61,216 bases of DNA from Myxococcota bacterium (GTDB taxonomy: Bacteria > Myxococcota_A > Polyangia > JAAYKL01): contig JASJCT010000039.1 in the NCBI GenBank assembly GCA_030065855.1, forward strand, positions 1-61,216. Direction: 5' to 3'. Positions 28,704-36,587 of the stretch are shown here, piece after piece. Each line of letters opens with the position of its first letter. Position 1 is the stretch's first letter. The translations under genes and the position numbers were made by a program. A model generated the notes under the pieces. It saw nothing but the letters and a program-made list of their open reading frames with translations, was not told the origin of the DNA and made no database searches.

Positions 28704-28863
28704 CGCATGAGTATCCTTGTTTGAGCCAAAGGCGTCCCACATACGAGGCGGAAGCGCCACAGAAAATCTTGACCAAAGCGGCGGTCGGCGTCAAGAGCGC
28801 TGGTTGGTAAGATATTTCACGATTCTCCGCGTGTTTAATATTTGGCGCGTGTATGGCATACAT

Positions 28864-29394
28864 ATGCTTATGCGCTGGGCTCGATTTATTATCCCGATTA
28901 TTGTTCTCGGGATTGGTTTCTATGCCATTTGGTCGATGGTCTCAGGGGATGATCAGGACCGCACTCGACCCAATCGCGCAACTTCATCTGAAAGACCGCT
29001 ACCCCCAAAGCAGTCCCAACCAAAGCAGACCCGTGCAAAAGCGTTACGAACACTCATCCGGAAACTGGAACAGAATGAGCGCAGTGACGATACTGAGACG
29101 CAATCAAACCAAGAGCCAACTGCTAGGATCAGCAGGGATTTGCCATTCCCCGAGGCCCTGCGCCAACTCAACGCTGTGACAGCTGAGCTCAAGCGGGCCG
29201 AGCCGCTGCTGTCGACCCTGTCGGCGAGCGAACAGCAGCAACTCTTTTTCCGCGGCATGGGAGCCTACGACACTGCGCTTGCGAGTGCACACCGCACCGG
29301 CGGTGCTGCCCTTGAGGAGCTCAAGGCAATCTATCCGGCGTTCTCTCAAGTGATGCGCAAACTAAGCGAAAACCTAGAGAGCATCGATCAATAA
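28864..29394 (+). CDS. Single-pass membrane protein, unknown
   Basis: A protein of about 176 residues, not recognised. The ATG at 28864 (with another at 28870) opens an N-terminal hydrophobic segment, FIIPIIVLGIGFYAIWSMV, then a Ser/Pro/Gln-rich linker and a helical C-terminal domain (ALRQLNAVTAELKRAEPLLSTLSASEQQ). This topology is a membrane anchor with a periplasmic or cytoplasmic helical domain. It diverges from the SDR gene. The true start is uncertain because no strong ribosome site precedes either ATG. Confidence 0.55.
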   Translation: MLMRWARFIIPIIVLGIGFYAIWSMVSGDDQDRTRPNRATSSERPLPPKQSQPKQTRAKALRTLIRKLEQNERSDDTETQSNQEPTARISRDLPFPEALRQLNAVTAELKRAEPLLSTLSASEQQQLFFRGMGAYDTALASAHRTGGAALEELKAIYPAFSQVMRKLSENLESIDQ

Positions 29395-29520
29395 GCTCGG
29401 TTAAATATTCCTTTTTATTCTTGTTTTATATTTTTATATTGACGCATCATCACCAGCTAATACTATCGATATTGGGTGTTACTAACGACGGTTGCTTGGA
29501 TAAACATCAAAGGAGATACC

Positions 29521-30600
29521 ATGGGGTTGTCAAAACCTTCAGCTCGAATAACAGGGCTTTTAAGCTGCTTGGCAGTGCTGCAGTTTTCCACTGCTATTTT
29601 TGCAAAAGGGTCGGGTGGCCATGGGGGCCCTATTGGTGAGCGCGAGGACTGGCCCTGCGATGGGTGTTTGTTTCAAGCACCAGATGATATGGATCCCAAC
29701 GTTCCCACACCGATCATGGTGACGTTTCACGGGGATGAGGGAAAGCCAAGCTATATCCACAACTCGTTTAAAAACGCTGCTAATGACGCGGGATTTTTGC
29801 TTCTGTCGCTCATGTGTCCTGAATCAGAGGGGTGTCAAAATCCAGCGTGGGAATACCCGGGGAGTTGGTACAGATGGCGCGCGAGCGACGATCACAACCC
29901 GCTATGGGTCGGTCTGCAGGTAGATGCGGTAGAAGAGGAGTATAACGTCGACGTGGACATGGAATATTTGGCCGGATTTTCTGGCGGGTCGATATATATC
30001 AGCTGGTACATGCTCGAGTTCTCGGATCGGTTTGCCGGCGGTAATTTCCTTGGGGGCGGCTCCCAGCAGGGAAGTTGCTTTGCCGAATGCGAAACCCCTG
30101 CTTACTTTTTGATCGGCAGTGAGGATTTTCTGATCAACGGGGCCAGGAAAATGCACGACTACTTAGAGGAGTGCGGGCACGAGGTCCTGTGGGACGAAGT
30201 CCCTGGGGTCGATCACTCGATCATCCGGGATAACCTGCCGGCGATGTTCGATTGGTTTTCCGAGCGTCCCTATCCCTGTAATGAAGAAGATACCGATTCA
30301 GACACTGGTTCAGATACCGACACGGACGCTGACACGGACACTGATACCGACATCGATACAGACACTGATACAGACGCCGATACTGATACTGATACTGATA
30401 CTGATTCAGACAGCGATTCAGATGCCGACACCGATAGCGACACCGATAGCGACGCTGATTCGGACAGCGACAGCGATTCAGACAGTGATGGCGATGGCGA
30501 TCAGGGCAACGCCACCAACGATGAAAGCGGTTGCGGGTGCAGCGCCGTGGGCCAGCACAGCAACAGCGCGCTGTTTTCTCTGATTGAATCGTTACTGTAA
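29521..30600 (+). CDS. Exported alpha/beta hydrolase with Asp-repeat tail
   Basis: A 359-residue secreted protein. AAGGAG supports the ATG at 29521, and a signal peptide (LLSCLAVLQFSTAIFA) covers residues 13-28. The hydrolase domain (45-255) resembles PHB-depolymerase/feruloyl-esterase-like enzymes: VTFHGDEG, nucleophile elbow GFSGGS with Ser154, acid in GSEDF (Asp202), His232 in GVDHS. Residues about 257-345 are an acidic D-T/S/A-D repeat. The last 22 residues contain CGCSAVG, like the Cys patch of MYXO-CTERM sorting tails, but lack the transmembrane helix and Arg cluster. The substrate is unknown. The tail is presumably a surface spacer, as in the enzyme at 52770. Confidence 0.75.
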   Translation: MGLSKPSARITGLLSCLAVLQFSTAIFAKGSGGHGGPIGEREDWPCDGCLFQAPDDMDPNVPTPIMVTFHGDEGKPSYIHNSFKNAANDAGFLLLSLMCPESEGCQNPAWEYPGSWYRWRASDDHNPLWVGLQVDAVEEEYNVDVDMEYLAGFSGGSIYISWYMLEFSDRFAGGNFLGGGSQQGSCFAECETPAYFLIGSEDFLINGARKMHDYLEECGHEVLWDEVPGVDHSIIRDNLPAMFDWFSERPYPCNEEDTDSDTGSDTDTDADTDTDTDIDTDTDTDADTDTDTDTDSDSDSDADTDSDTDSDADSDSDSDSDSDGDGDQGNATNDESGCGCSAVGQHSNSALFSLIESLL

Positions 30601-31167
30601 CATCAAAGGAAACATATGGGGCGACTGTGGGGGAGGTGGCGGACCGGCCGAGATCGCCCGGTCGTTTGGCGATCGCTTTTCCCATTGATAGCACGCGCAT
30701 CCAGGCGGTTCATAACACGGAGGTATGCACCCTTGTGGTCGACAGTCATCTCCGCAGGGAAATGTGCCTTCAGGACACCTTATGCAGCACTCCCCCTTGG
30801 CAGCTGATTTGTATGTTGGATTCTGCGCTCGAGCGGATTGTACAACCTGGGCCGGTAGGGCAATGGCCAAAACAAAGGCGGCCTTGGCGTATGTTTCGTC
30901 ATTTGATCTGACCGCAACTGCCGAGGTATGACACGTTCCATCCAGATTAGAGTAGCAATGTGTTCCCTGGCATTCGTTAAGACAGAGAAATGAACCACGC
31001 TTGGATTTGGCGTGCTTTCCCGACGAGCTCTTTGTGGATGCAGCTGCCACTGCGCCTGCTGTTGCGGCAGCCGCTGCCACGCCAGCAACTGCATATGCTG
31101 TTTTGGCCTTATCTCCGCAGGCCCCGATGGTCATCAAGATCAAAGGGCTGAGCAATATGAGCCGCAT
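30592..31167 (-). CDS. Cysteine-rich putative lipoprotein
   Basis: A 191-residue protein from the ATG at 31167, which has CTCCT on the plus strand (AGGAG on its own strand) 5 bp upstream. A signal peptide with lipobox (LMTIGAC) suggests a lipid anchor, followed by an Ala-rich hydrophobic segment, then two cysteine-rich patches: LCLNECQGTHCYSNLDGTC and GECCIRCPEGTFPCGDDC with further CxxxC units. There are more than 13 cysteines in the mature part, so disulfide-bonded folding is likely. No family recognised. Its 3' end overlaps the convergent hydrolase gene by 9 bp. Confidence 0.62.
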   Translation of the reverse strand: MRLILLSPLILMTIGACGDKAKTAYAVAGVAAAAATAGAVAAASTKSSSGKHAKSKRGSFLCLNECQGTHCYSNLDGTCHTSAVAVRSNDETYAKAAFVLAIALPAQVVQSARAQNPTYKSAAKGECCIRCPEGTFPCGDDCRPQGCIPPCYEPPGCACYQWEKRSPNDRAISAGPPPPPQSPHMFPLMLQ

Positions 31168-31593
31168 CCAATCTCCTCGAGCCATGAGTGATGGCACACA
31201 CGCTTAGTATCCTTTGCAATTCCTACGCCACAGATTAACGCCATCTCTTTTGGCCGGGTTAAGAGATCAGATCCTTTTCAATGTGTATTCGTATCGTCAC
31301 AGATTTTCTAGAATGTGACGAAGATGCAACAGCGTGAACTAGGTCGTGTCCCGTATTTCTGAGAGAGTTGAGCTTTCGTCGTCCCCGCGCATGCGGACCC
31401 ACAATTAGGCCGACTCAGTCAAGAATTTGCTGCCATAAATCATTCCTGTAAGGGTTCTTCTCTTCAATTGCCCTGTGCCCCTAATGCCTAGACATATCAA
31501 TTCCAAAAAATTAATGTTACTTAAACGACTCGGGTGGATGCCTCTGTCGTCTCGGTACAACCGGGCGCAATATTTTGCCACCAGGAGGTCGGT
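31168..31593. other. Intergenic region before aminotransferase
   Basis: About 425 bp between diverging genes. It holds a degenerate copy of the cgtcgtccccgc REP-like unit (31378-31399: GTCCCCGC-GCAT-GCGG) and otherwise AT-mixed sequence. A 68-codon minus-strand frame (31405-31611) overlaps the aminotransferase start and has no ribosome site. I see no RNA gene or clear promoter. Confidence 0.45.
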
Positions 31594-32913
31594 ATGATTC
31601 AGCAACCACAACTCTCACACTATTTTCGAGATCGCAAACCCTCGGCCATACGCTTGGCGCAAATTGAGTTTATGACGCGGACAGACCGGGTCATTGCGAT
31701 CAATACGGCTATCGGCAATGTTTCTTTGCCCATGCATCCGGCCATGCAGGCTCGGATGGGGGCGCTCACAGCTGCGGACAGTCCGTTTTGCGATGGCGTG
31801 GTGGCCTACTCAGCGACCGTGGGCATGGAAGAAGCCCGACGTGCGGTGCGCAATATCATCGCCTCAAGCGGATGCGCGGCCGACGATCTCCACGTGCAGA
31901 TAACCGACGGGGGCAGCGCAGCCATGGAGCTGGTCGTTGTCGGGGCCTGCGGGCCAGCCGGCACATCGGAAAAACCTTTACTCCTGATAGACGCGGCGTA
32001 TACGAATTACAAGGCCATGGCCGAGCGCACGGGTAGAAAGACCGTCAGCGTTGAGCGCGCCCTCAGTTCTGACGGCAAGTTTACCCTCCCGGATATTTCG
32101 GAAATAGAACAGACCATACGCGCACACGACCCAGGTGCCCTCGTGGTGATTCCCTATGACAATCCCACTGGCCACTACTACAACCACGGGTCAATGGTGG
32201 CCCTAGCCGAGCTCTGCGTTAAGTACAACCTGTGGATGATAAGCGATGAGGCCTATCGGGAACTCTACTATGTGGGTGGCGCGCCGAGCAGTATCTGGCG
32301 CATTAAAGAAACAGAGGTGCCAGGCATCTCTGGCCGGCGCATCAGTATCGAGACGGCGTCAAAGGTATGGAATGCGTGCGGCCTGCGCATCGGGGCCCTG
32401 GTCACTGATAATGAGGCATTTCATTCAAAAGCAGTGGCTGAGTTCACTGCAAATTTGTGCACCAATGTCATCGGACAGCACATCTTCGGCGCCCTGGCTG
32501 GGGAAAACCACGAAGATTTGCAAAAATGGTATGAACAGCAACGCCGGTATTATAAAGATCTGATGGTCGAGGTTTCGGGAGGTCTGAAAGCCGCCGTACC
32601 CGGCATGATCGTCTCCAGTCCAGATGCATCGATTTACTCGGTCGTGGATGTACGCAATGTCGTGAAACCGGGATTTGATGCCCTAGACTTTGTGCTGTTC
32701 TGCGCAAAAGAGGGGGCGGTCGATTTAGCTAATGGTCGCCATACCCTCCTCGTCAGCCCGATGGCCGGGTTTTACCAGGCAGCATCGGGTGCTGATAATC
32801 CAGGTACGACCCAGATGCGGATTTCCTATGTGGAACCACCGGCGCGCATGGCCCTCGTACCCCAGCTGTTTGCCGCGCTGTTCAACCAGTATGAGCAGCA
32901 ACGCGGTGCGTGA
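31594..32913 (+). CDS. Class I/II aminotransferase
   Basis: A 439-residue PLP enzyme of fold type I. GGAGG supports the ATG at 31594. Recognised parts are VIAINTAIGNVSLPMHP (N-terminal substrate region), VVIPYDNPTGHYY, ISDEAYREL (Asp that holds the PLP ring nitrogen) and SIETASKVWNACGLRIG (Lys that forms the Schiff base, near residue 253). The general fold is clear but the amino donor is not. It is the first gene of the accessory stretch and is followed by the vapBC module after about 60 bp. It may act in amino acid turnover. It is not part of a recognisable biosynthetic operon. Confidence 0.85.
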   Translation: MIQQPQLSHYFRDRKPSAIRLAQIEFMTRTDRVIAINTAIGNVSLPMHPAMQARMGALTAADSPFCDGVVAYSATVGMEEARRAVRNIIASSGCAADDLHVQITDGGSAAMELVVVGACGPAGTSEKPLLLIDAAYTNYKAMAERTGRKTVSVERALSSDGKFTLPDISEIEQTIRAHDPGALVVIPYDNPTGHYYNHGSMVALAELCVKYNLWMISDEAYRELYYVGGAPSSIWRIKETEVPGISGRRISIETASKVWNACGLRIGALVTDNEAFHSKAVAEFTANLCTNVIGQHIFGALAGENHEDLQKWYEQQRRYYKDLMVEVSGGLKAAVPGMIVSSPDASIYSVVDVRNVVKPGFDALDFVLFCAKEGAVDLANGRHTLLVSPMAGFYQAASGADNPGTTQMRISYVEPPARMALVPQLFAALFNQYEQQRGA

Positions 32914-32971
32914 CCGTTTTCAACTTCCGGGACTGCCCATGGCATTGAGCATTGATTTTTTTCCTTGCCTG

Positions 32972-32999
32972 TAAGTAAGAAAAAAATTATTCTTACTTA
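32972..32999 (+). promoter_or_regulatory. Palindromic operator upstream of vapBC
   Basis: Perfect 10-bp inverted repeat TAAGTAAGAA / TTCTTACTTA (32972-32981 and 32990-32999) with an 8-bp A/T-rich spacer, ending 12 bp before the vapB ATG. Its position and symmetry fit autoregulation by a VapBC complex, whose AbrB-type antitoxin binds such palindromes. Confidence 0.65.
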
Positions 33000-33011
33000 G
33001 GGGAGGCTTGT

Positions 33012-33239
33012 ATGCGGATTACATCAAAAGGTCAGGTAACGATTCCGGTGGAAATAAGAGAAAAACTCGGACTTTTGCCAGATACAGAGGTCGAGTTTGT
33101 CGTAGTGGGCAACGACATTAGGCTTCGCAAAAAGAAAGGCAAACGCTCCAGGGGACAGTCGATTATCTCTCATCTGAAGGGAAGGGCAACTGTGCCCATG
33201 TCTACTGATGAAATTTTGGCGCTCACGCGAGGCAGCTGA
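33012..33239 (+). CDS. vapB: AbrB-type antitoxin VapB
   Basis: A 75-residue SpoVT/AbrB swapped-hairpin protein starting MRITSKGQVTIPVEIREKLG, the typical AbrB/MazE-type DNA-binding domain, followed by a basic linker (RKKKGKRSRG) and a C-terminal helix (PMSTDEILALTRG) that should occupy the toxin active site. GGAGG lies 5 bp before the ATG. The stop overlaps the toxin start (TGATG). It should neutralise the PIN toxin and repress the operon through the palindrome upstream. Confidence 0.9.
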   Translation: MRITSKGQVTIPVEIREKLGLLPDTEVEFVVVGNDIRLRKKKGKRSRGQSIISHLKGRATVPMSTDEILALTRGS

Positions 33240-33661
33240 TGCAACGGGCGAAGGCAATATTGGTGGATAGCAATGTAATCCTTGATATCCTGACTGAAGA
33301 CGACAAATGGTTTGATTGGTCCTCCCGGACTCTAGAAAGCTATGCGGAGGACGTGCTGCTAGCGATCAATCCAATTGTCTACGCTGAAATATCGGTTGGA
33401 TTCGAGAAAATAGAGGACCTCGATGATGCAATTCCGGAGTCGATGTTTCAGCGCCTTCCGTTGCCTTGGGAAGCAGCATTTCTTTCCGGAAAGTGCTTCT
33501 ACAAATATCGGAAAAAAGGGGGAGCAAAACGAGCGCCATTGCCCGATTTCTATATTGGTGCACATGCTGCGATTAAAGGAATGCCACTGTTAACGAGAGA
33601 CGCAGCGAGGTATAGAACCTATTTCCCCACGCTAAACCTCATTTCGCCGAAAATCCACTAA
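33239..33661 (+). CDS. vapC: PIN-domain toxin VapC
   Basis: A 140-residue PIN ribonuclease. The acidic residues that bind metal are visible: D10 (ILVDSNVILDI), E50 (VYAEISVG), D103 (LPDFYIGAHA) and D121 (LLTRDAARY). It cleaves RNA, usually tRNA or rRNA, when free of VapB. Overlap with vapB (TGATG) gives coupling. The last base of the stop codon is also the first base of the palindromic element at 33661-33842, so the insertion or repeat is immediately after the gene and may have shaped its end. Confidence 0.9.
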   Translation: MQRAKAILVDSNVILDILTEDDKWFDWSSRTLESYAEDVLLAINPIVYAEISVGFEKIEDLDDAIPESMFQRLPLPWEAAFLSGKCFYKYRKKGGAKRAPLPDFYIGAHAAIKGMPLLTRDAARYRTYFPTLNLISPKIH

Positions 33662-33842
33662 GGGCTCGCGCAGAAATAACTTCCCGTTTTCGTATCCCAT
33701 TTGCACGCCGTCTTCGGCGGTTGCTCATTCGCAAAATCCTCGACGTAGCGCTGCTACGCCTGCGGTTTGGCTCAATCGCTCCCACCAAATCCGACGCCCA
33801 TCTGGGTCTGAAAAACTGGGAAGTTATTTCTGCGCGAGCCCT
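33661..33842. mobile_element. MITE-like palindromic element
   Basis: Perfect 25-bp terminal inverted repeats (33661-33685 and 33818-33842; ends AGGGCTCGCG...) enclose 132 bp. The interior also folds on itself: a central CGTAGCGCTGCTACG palindrome (about 33752-33766), and flanking cgccgtcttcggcgg. Nearly the whole 182 bp could form one long hairpin. It contains no transposase. No clear target-site duplication is visible. Its edges lie at the vapC stop and 20 bp before the pcm end, so it may also act as a two-way transcription stop. Confidence 0.7.
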
Positions 33843-33862
33843 AACATGCCCTCTCTCATACC

Positions 33863-34585
33863 TCAATCAGCCCCCTCCACCATGGGAACAAAGCGCACGG
33901 GCAGGGTTTTTTCCAATTTGAGCTCGCCAGCTACTTTTTTTAGGACTTTGAGATCCTGAACAAAATTCCCCACCGGAATGACGAGTCGTCCCCCCTCCTT
34001 GAGTTGCGCGACAAGAGCAGGTGGAATGGTTAACGGTGCGGCGGTAACGATAATGCCGTCAAAAGGCGCTGCCTCGGGCCAGCCTTTGTAACCGTCGCCG
34101 ATGCGTGCGTGAACCTTGTACCCCAGGCTCTGGAGTGTCTCGCGTGCCCGCAGACCCAAGGCCTCAATAATCTCTATGGTGTAGACCGCTGCGCCCATCT
34201 CGGCCAAAATCGCGGCTTGATAGCCAGAACCGGTGCCGATTTCCAATATTCGTTGCCCTTTTTTAATCGCCAGGGCTTCTGTCATGTAGGCCACGATATA
34301 GGGCTGGCTAATGGTCTGGTCGTTGCCGATGGGAAGTGGATGGTCGGCATATGCGGCGCCTATCTGATTGGCGGGTACGAATTTGTGCCTTGGTACGACG
34401 CCCATGGCATTGAGGACTGATTTATCTTCTATGCCTCGGGCAGCGAGCTGGTTCTCGACCATTGCCGCCCGTAGGCGCGCAAAGTCGTGCTTTTTTTTCT
34501 CTTTATTCCCTGCATTTGATGCGCATGCGATGATAGCTATCATTAGCACGACCAATGAATGGGTCAGCGATGTCCCTATTTGCAT
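33863..34585 (-). CDS. pcm: Protein-L-isoaspartate O-methyltransferase, exported form
   Basis: A 240-residue methyltransferase that repairs isoaspartyl residues using S-adenosylmethionine. The ATG at 34585 has AAGGGG 6 bp upstream; other in-frame starts exist at 34591 and 34717. The N-terminus has a hydrophobic segment (LVVLMIAIIACAS) with a lipobox-like Cys21, so the protein is probably exported or lipid-anchored, unusual for a SAM enzyme. Core motifs are FVPANQIGAAYADHPLPIGNDQTISQPY (split) and ILEIGTGSGYQAAILAEM (SAM loop). Periplasmic Pcm proteins are known in some proteobacteria; SAM supply there is unexplained. Confidence 0.85.
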   Translation of the reverse strand: MQIGTSLTHSLVVLMIAIIACASNAGNKEKKKHDFARLRAAMVENQLAARGIEDKSVLNAMGVVPRHKFVPANQIGAAYADHPLPIGNDQTISQPYIVAYMTEALAIKKGQRILEIGTGSGYQAAILAEMGAAVYTIEIIEALGLRARETLQSLGYKVHARIGDGYKGWPEAAPFDGIIVTAAPLTIPPALVAQLKEGGRLVIPVGNFVQDLKVLKKVAGELKLEKTLPVRFVPMVEGAD

Positions 34586-34705
34586 CCCCATCCCCTTTGT
34601 ATGACGACACACCTTCTTGCACATGTTGTTAACCGCTCGATGAACGGCGCGCCCTGTGCAAGTGTAACCGATCCCTTCACCACTGGCCACTGCGAAAGGA
34701 GTCCG

Positions 34706-34804
34706 ATGCCGCCTCATTTATCTCTAAGAAAGACTCGTTTGGGGTTTCGTTTTATCATTGAAAGGCAACCACATACCGTTTACTTTAAAAACGGCCAAGT
34801 TTGA
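34706..34804 (+). CDS. Possible 32-codon leader ORF before darT
   Basis: Short frame starting at an ATG with AAAGGAG 4-5 bp upstream, ending 85 bp before the likely darT start. The peptide is basic and aromatic (PPHLSLRKTRLGFRF...). No family recognised. It could be a leader peptide, the fragment of an older gene, or chance. The strong ribosome site is the only support. Confidence 0.2.
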   Translation: MPPHLSLRKTRLGFRFIIERQPHTVYFKNGQV

Positions 34805-34889
34805 GAAGCTCCAGCGAAGCTCCCTGATAACGGTATCGTGCCAATCGAAGAAAAGGGAGATGAGATGTCTAGGAGTTGGAGGAATTGCC

Positions 34890-35528
34890 GTGCCAATGCC
34901 TGCTGAGCTAAAGATCTACCACATCGTCCACGTTGATCGTTTGTCGTCGATCATCTCGGACGGTCAACTGTGGTGCGATGCAGAGGTTGCTCGCCATTCT
35001 CCAACGGGTACGACCATCGGCATGAGCAACATCAAGCAGCGCCGTCTGGAATTGCAGATTAGCAGCCGTCCGGGACTCCGTGTGGGAGATTGTGTACCCT
35101 TTTACTTCTGCCCTCGTTCCATTATGCTCTATGTGATAGCCAAGAAAAATCATCATGAGCTGGACTACAAAAATGGCCAGACTCCAATTGTTCATTTGGA
35201 GGCAGATTTGCATCAAGCTGTTGACTGGGCCGAACAGCACAACCAGCGTTGGGCTTTCACACTTTCCAATGCAGGCTCAACCTATTTCGAAGACAGATGT
35301 AGCCTGGCACAACTTAACGAAATCAATTGGGATGCTGTACAAGCAGGGGACTGGCGAAATTGCCAAGAAGGCAAACAAGCAGAATTTTTGGTTGAATACT
35401 GCTTTCCTTGGCAGCTTGTGGAGCGAATTGGTGTACTCACTAGATCGACCTATGACGTTGTTCACGCCGCCTTGGCGCAGGCCTCGCACATGCCGAAGGT
35501 GGAAATCACCTCGAAGTGGTATTATTAG
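34890..35528 (+). CDS. darT: DNA ADP-ribosyltransferase toxin DarT
   Basis: A 212-residue DUF4433 toxin that adds ADP-ribose to thymidine bases in single-stranded DNA, blocking replication. The GTG at 34890 is preceded by GGAGG at 34878-34882; the longer frame from 34758 has no homologous N-terminus. Family landmarks: YHIVHVDRL with NAD-binding His14, IGMSNIKQRRLE with R51/R52, VPFYFCPRSIMLYVI, NAG near 127, and KQAEFLVEY with catalytic Glu165. All key residues are intact, so the enzyme is probably active. It is followed 14 bp later by its antitoxin darG. Confidence 0.93.
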   Translation: MPMPAELKIYHIVHVDRLSSIISDGQLWCDAEVARHSPTGTTIGMSNIKQRRLELQISSRPGLRVGDCVPFYFCPRSIMLYVIAKKNHHELDYKNGQTPIVHLEADLHQAVDWAEQHNQRWAFTLSNAGSTYFEDRCSLAQLNEINWDAVQAGDWRNCQEGKQAEFLVEYCFPWQLVERIGVLTRSTYDVVHAALAQASHMPKVEITSKWYY

Positions 35529-35542
35529 AGAGGAGGCTAGAG

Positions 35543-36580
35543 ATGTTTACCTACAAAACCGGCAACATTCTCACCGAGAACGTGGAAGCGATCGTCAACA
35601 CGGTAAACTGCGTCGGTGTTATGGGGAGGGGGATCGCCCTTCAGTTTAAAAAGTCCTATCCCAACAACTTCAAAGCCTATGCGGCCGCATGCAAGAACGA
35701 GGAAGTCCAGCCAGGCAAGATGTTTGTCTTCGAGACACAGAGTCTCACCAATCCACGCTACATTATTAACTTCCCTACCAAAAGGCACTGGAAGGGTAAA
35801 AGCCGCATGGAAGACATCGAGGCCGGTCTTGCCGGTTTGGTTGAGGTGATTCGAACGCGAGGTATTCGTTCCATTGCAATTCCACCACTTGGTAGCGGCC
35901 TCGGGGGGCTAAGCTGGCCTGGCGTGAAGCAACGCATAGAGGCTGCTCTCAGCGACTTGGATGACGTTCAAATCGTAATTTTCGAGCCAGGAAAAGCAAG
36001 GCCGGATGAGCGGATTAACCGCTCCAAAGACGTGCCGAACATGACCGCCGGGCGCGCCGCGCTCGTTGAGCTGATGGACCGCTACCTTAAAGGTCTTCTA
36101 GATCCATTCGTAACCTTGCTTGAGGTGCACAAGCTCATGTACTTCATGCAAGTTTCTGGGCAACCATTGGATTTGAACTACACCAAAGGTATTTATGGCC
36201 CCTACGCCGAGAACCTCAGACATGTCCTCAATGCCATAGAGGGTCATTTCGTTACCGGATACGAGGACGGTGGCGATGCTCCGGGGAAGCAGCTTTCCCT
36301 GGTTCCGGGGGCACTCAAGGACGCTCGGACTTTCCTCGAGAAAGATGAAAACACTAGGAAGCATCTGCAGCGTGTCTACGAACTAGTGGAAGGATTTGAG
36401 TCGCCATTTGGTTTGGAACTGTTGGCAACCGTTCACTGGATTGCGGAGGAAGAACATCTCACCTCCACCGACGATATCGCCAAGCGTGTCTACGTATGGA
36501 ATTCCCGCAAAAAGCAGTTCACCAAACGTCAAATCGAGATTGCCTATAAAGTCCTCAAGCGCAACGGATGGTTCGATTAA
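35543..36580 (+). CDS. darG: DarG antitoxin (macrodomain ADP-ribosyl glycohydrolase)
   Basis: A 345-residue antitoxin. The N-terminal macrodomain (1 to about 155) contains AIVNTVNCVGVMGRGIALQFK and IPPLGSGLGGLSWPGVK, the ADP-ribose pocket that removes ADP-ribose from DNA. The C-terminal part (about 170-345) binds DarT directly and has the usual LMYFMQVSGQPLDLNYTKGIYGPYAENLR pattern (split). AGAGAGGAGG precedes the ATG at 35543. Both antitoxin mechanisms therefore appear present. The gene ends 7 bp from the convergent DUF362 gene. Confidence 0.93.
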   Translation: MFTYKTGNILTENVEAIVNTVNCVGVMGRGIALQFKKSYPNNFKAYAAACKNEEVQPGKMFVFETQSLTNPRYIINFPTKRHWKGKSRMEDIEAGLAGLVEVIRTRGIRSIAIPPLGSGLGGLSWPGVKQRIEAALSDLDDVQIVIFEPGKARPDERINRSKDVPNMTAGRAALVELMDRYLKGLLDPFVTLLEVHKLMYFMQVSGQPLDLNYTKGIYGPYAENLRHVLNAIEGHFVTGYEDGGDAPGKQLSLVPGALKDARTFLEKDENTRKHLQRVYELVEGFESPFGLELLATVHWIAEEEHLTSTDDIAKRVYVWNSRKKQFTKRQIEIAYKVLKRNGWFD

Positions 36581-36587
36581 TCCATAT

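Noticed and set aside
30300..30520. CRISPR-like or tandem repeat array
   Set aside because: The repetition is six-base codon-level Asp/Ser/Thr coding slippage within a gene, with no unique spacers.
31405..31611. 68-codon minus-strand frame near aminotransferase
   Set aside because: No ribosome site, overlaps the aminotransferase start and no recognised domain; coding unlikely.
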